Source of the DNA: Clostridia bacterium
Lineage (GTDB): Bacteria; Bacillota; Clostridia; UBA1381
DNA: 5,969 bases
Assembly: GCA_017380475.1 (NCBI GenBank)
Contig: JAFODX010000100.1
Span: 1-5,969, forward strand
Direction of reading: 5' to 3'
Shown one piece after another: positions 4,611 through 5,969 of the stretch. Below the pieces are notes generated by a model that did not search any database, was not told where the DNA came from, and was given only the letters and a program-made list of their open reading frames with translations. Position numbers and translations under genes: made by a program. Each line of letters opens with the position of its first letter. Position 1 is the first letter of the stretch.

Positions 4611-5969
4611 TTACTTACTCCAAGTTTCTCCGTCAGAGTGAGTAATGCCGATATGTTCATTAGCTGCTTCGTTCACATCATAGAAATACCACTTGCTGCT
4701 ATCGGTAACATCAGTAAAGCGATTGAGCTTTGTAAAGTTTTCATTTACATACTCTTTATCTGCATTTCTGCCTGTTGCTCTGTTTACAACAGTTACAACC
4801 TCTGCACGTGTGATATTGTTATCACCTCTGAAAGTGCCGTCTGCATAGCCATTAAGCCAGCCGATATTTTTAGCATAAGCGATTTCGCGTACCGCCCAAT
4901 AGCTGCTTGAAACATCAGTATATTTTACAGATGTTGATGTGTACTTAACATCATTAAAGAGGTCATAATATCTAACCGTCATAGCAATAAATTCAGCTCT
5001 TGTTACCTTGTTATCGGGACGGAAAGTGTTATCTGTATAACCTTTAATAATTCCGTACTTTTCAAGATATGAAACATAGCTTGCATACCACGCCTTTTTG
5101 GAAATATCCTTAAAGTCAGTTGATGTGCCGGAAATCTTTTCGCCTTTTTCCTCTGCAATAAGTCTTGCAAAGATTGCTGCCGCTTCGCTTCTTGTCATAT
5201 CTCCGTCAGGTCTGAAAGTGCTGTCGGGATAACCAAAGATATACGCAGAATGTTTTTTGCCCGGTAACATTACAACGCCGTTTGCGTCTGTTGTACCTGT
5301 AATTTCGTTTCCGCTTCTGTCTTTGAGAACTACTGTATAATCAGCTTTTGCTTTGCCGGAAGATGTTACGGTGATAGTATAATAATTATCGTCCGTGAGC
5401 TTCTTTCCTGTGGGGAGTGTCAAAGTTGCCTTTGTTGTGGAAACGGATTTTGAAACACTTACAGTCTTACCGTCTTTATCAACGATTTTTACTGTGGTAG
5501 AAACATAAGAGCCGCCGCCACCGCCACCGCCGGAGCTTGAAGGTCTGGAACTGCCGCCACCGCCGCCGGAAGATTTAACAGGTAATGTTACTTTGCCGTT
5601 TGCGTCCGTTGTACCTGTCTTTGATGTGGTTTTGTCTGCGATTGTAACAGATACACCCTTAACAGCTTTACCGTCGTTATCGGTAATTGTAGCCGTTACC
5701 TGATTAGATGTTGTGAGTGTATGGGTTTCGGGGAGTGTTATATATACTTTGCCGTCCTCAATTTTAACAAATGCGTCTGTGATAACACCCTTTGTATCAT
5801 TAAAAGCGACTTTGTATAGAGTAGTTACAGTTTCGCCCGGCTTATCTTCTTTGCCGTCATACTTGGAACCAATTGCCCATCTGCCAAGTTCAATTCTAAC
5901 TCTGTCTGCACCGGTTTCAATTGTAATTCTTTCGTCATTTTCGCTTACAACAATACCAATGATACCTCC
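4611..5969 (-). CDS. SLH-domain surface protein with Ig-like segments and Gly/Ser linkers, C-terminal part, cut by window edge
   Basis: The frame is open from the right edge to a TAA at 4611, giving 452 residues; the start and any signal peptide lie outside. A TTG at 5423 is in frame but has no role as a start. Visible residues 1-130 are beta-rich, with an Ig-like or carboxypeptidase-regulatory-like unit (VTATITDNDGKAVKGVSVTI, then GTTDANGKVTLP). A Gly/Ser-rich linker covers about 134-154. A second such unit follows (YTVVLKDRSGNEITGTTDANG, about 211-231). The C-terminus carries SLH repeats: GYPDSTFRPDGDMTRSE (about 246-262), DFKDISKKAWYASYVSYLEK to TRAE (about 285-335), YTDVSSSYWAVREIAYAK to TRAE (about 350-400), and a final half repeat FTDVTDSSKWYFYDV. 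SLH domains bind pyruvylated cell wall polymers, so the protein should sit on the cell surface. Its place 17 bases before pcfB suggests a role in cell contact during transfer or in host adhesion. The ligand is unknown. Confidence 0.9.
   Translation of the reverse strand, partial: GGIIGIVVSENDERITIETGADRVRIELGRWAIGSKYDGKEDKPGETVTTLYKVAFNDTKGVITDAFVKIEDGKVYITLPETHTLTTSNQVTATITDNDGKAVKGVSVTIADKTTSKTGTTDANGKVTLPVKSSGGGGGSSRPSSSGGGGGGGSYVSTTVKIVDKDGKTVSVSKSVSTTKATLTLPTGKKLTDDNYYTITVTSSGKAKADYTVVLKDRSGNEITGTTDANGVVMLPGKKHSAYIFGYPDSTFRPDGDMTRSEAAAIFARLIAEEKGEKISGTSTDFKDISKKAWYASYVSYLEKYGIIKGYTDNTFRPDNKVTRAEFIAMTVRYYDLFNDVKYTSTSVKYTDVSSSYWAVREIAYAKNIGWLNGYADGTFRGDNNITRAEVVTVVNRATGRNADKEYVNENFTKLNRFTDVTDSSKWYFYDVNEAANEHIGITHSDGETWSK
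5278..5300 (-). repeat. Copy 2 of a near-identical 23-base repeat in the surface-protein gene
   Basis: These 23 bases differ at one position from those at 5596-5618. On the minus strand both encode TGTTDANG-type loop sequence at the end of an Ig-like unit. This supports an internal domain duplication within the surface protein. Confidence 0.7.
5511..5570 (-). repeat. GGC-rich triplet tract encoding the Gly/Ser linker
   Basis: Runs of gcc/acc triplets on the plus strand (5511-5531 and 5553-5567) encode seven and five consecutive glycines, separated by a Ser/Arg/Pro spacer. The triplet units can slip by whole codons, so linker length may vary between strains without breaking the frame. The tract is much more GC-rich than the surrounding sequence. 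Confidence 0.7.
5596..5618 (-). repeat. Copy 1 of a near-identical 23-base repeat in the surface-protein gene
   Basis: This is the partner of the repeat at 5278-5300, 318 bases away, with a single C/T difference. It encodes the GTTDANG loop of the first visible Ig-like unit and is followed in translation by VTLP, matching the VMLP after the other copy. Confidence 0.7.

Noticed and set aside
4611..5423. A TTG at 5423 as the start of a separate 270-residue SLH protein.
   Set aside because: The frame stays open to the right edge with matching domain content, no ribosome site precedes 5423, and a secreted protein would need a signal peptide that is absent there.
1..5969. CRISPR arrays, tRNA or rRNA genes, insertion sequences or attachment sites.
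   Set aside because: No regularly spaced repeats, RNA gene signatures, transposase frames or terminal inverted repeats were seen; coding genes fill nearly the whole window.

Overview
The window is a dense, single-strand stretch of a conjugative transfer (type IV secretion) module from a low-to-moderate-GC Gram-positive bacterium, most likely a gut clostridium (Oscillospiraceae/Lachnospiraceae-like). Every gene lies on the minus strand, so transcription runs from right to left. The taxonomic guess rests on strong AGGAGG-type ribosome binding sites, two TTG starts, the gene families, and an SLH-anchored surface protein. The gene set and order match integrative and conjugative elements of the Tn1549 / Clostridioides difficile CTn type. 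No integrase, relaxase or element end is visible, so an integrated element is inferred rather than shown.

Layout in transcription order: (1) 5969-4611, the C-terminal 452 residues of a secreted surface protein with Ig-like or carboxypeptidase-regulatory-like segments, two Gly/Ser linkers and SLH repeats; its N-terminus lies beyond the right edge. (2) 4593-4111, a PcfB family (DUF3801) accessory protein. (3) 4114-2306, a VirD4-like coupling ATPase. (4) 2290-2078, a 70-residue Maff2 family membrane protein. (5) 2074-1205, a VirB6/TrbL-like polytopic membrane protein. (6) 1184-777, a PrgI family two-helix membrane protein. (7) 832-1, the N-terminal 277 residues of a VirB4-like ATPase, cut by the left edge before its Walker motifs.

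The genes are packed as one operon. Gaps are 17, 15, 3 and 20 bases, and overlaps are 4 bases (PcfB/VirD4) and 56 bases (PrgI/VirB4). I see no promoter, no terminator and no non-coding stretch longer than 20 bases. The proteins plausibly work together as follows: PcfB and VirD4 dock the relaxosome, VirB4 powers the channel, VirB6/TrbL and PrgI form the inner-membrane part, Maff2 is a small membrane component that could be pilin-like, and the SLH protein sits on the donor surface and may help cell contact.

The backbone is a known type of system. The points most worth a second look are the SLH surface protein joined to the transfer operon, the same-frame TAA-TAG-TTG junction between Maff2 and the VirB6-like gene, and the VirB4 TTG start inside prgI.
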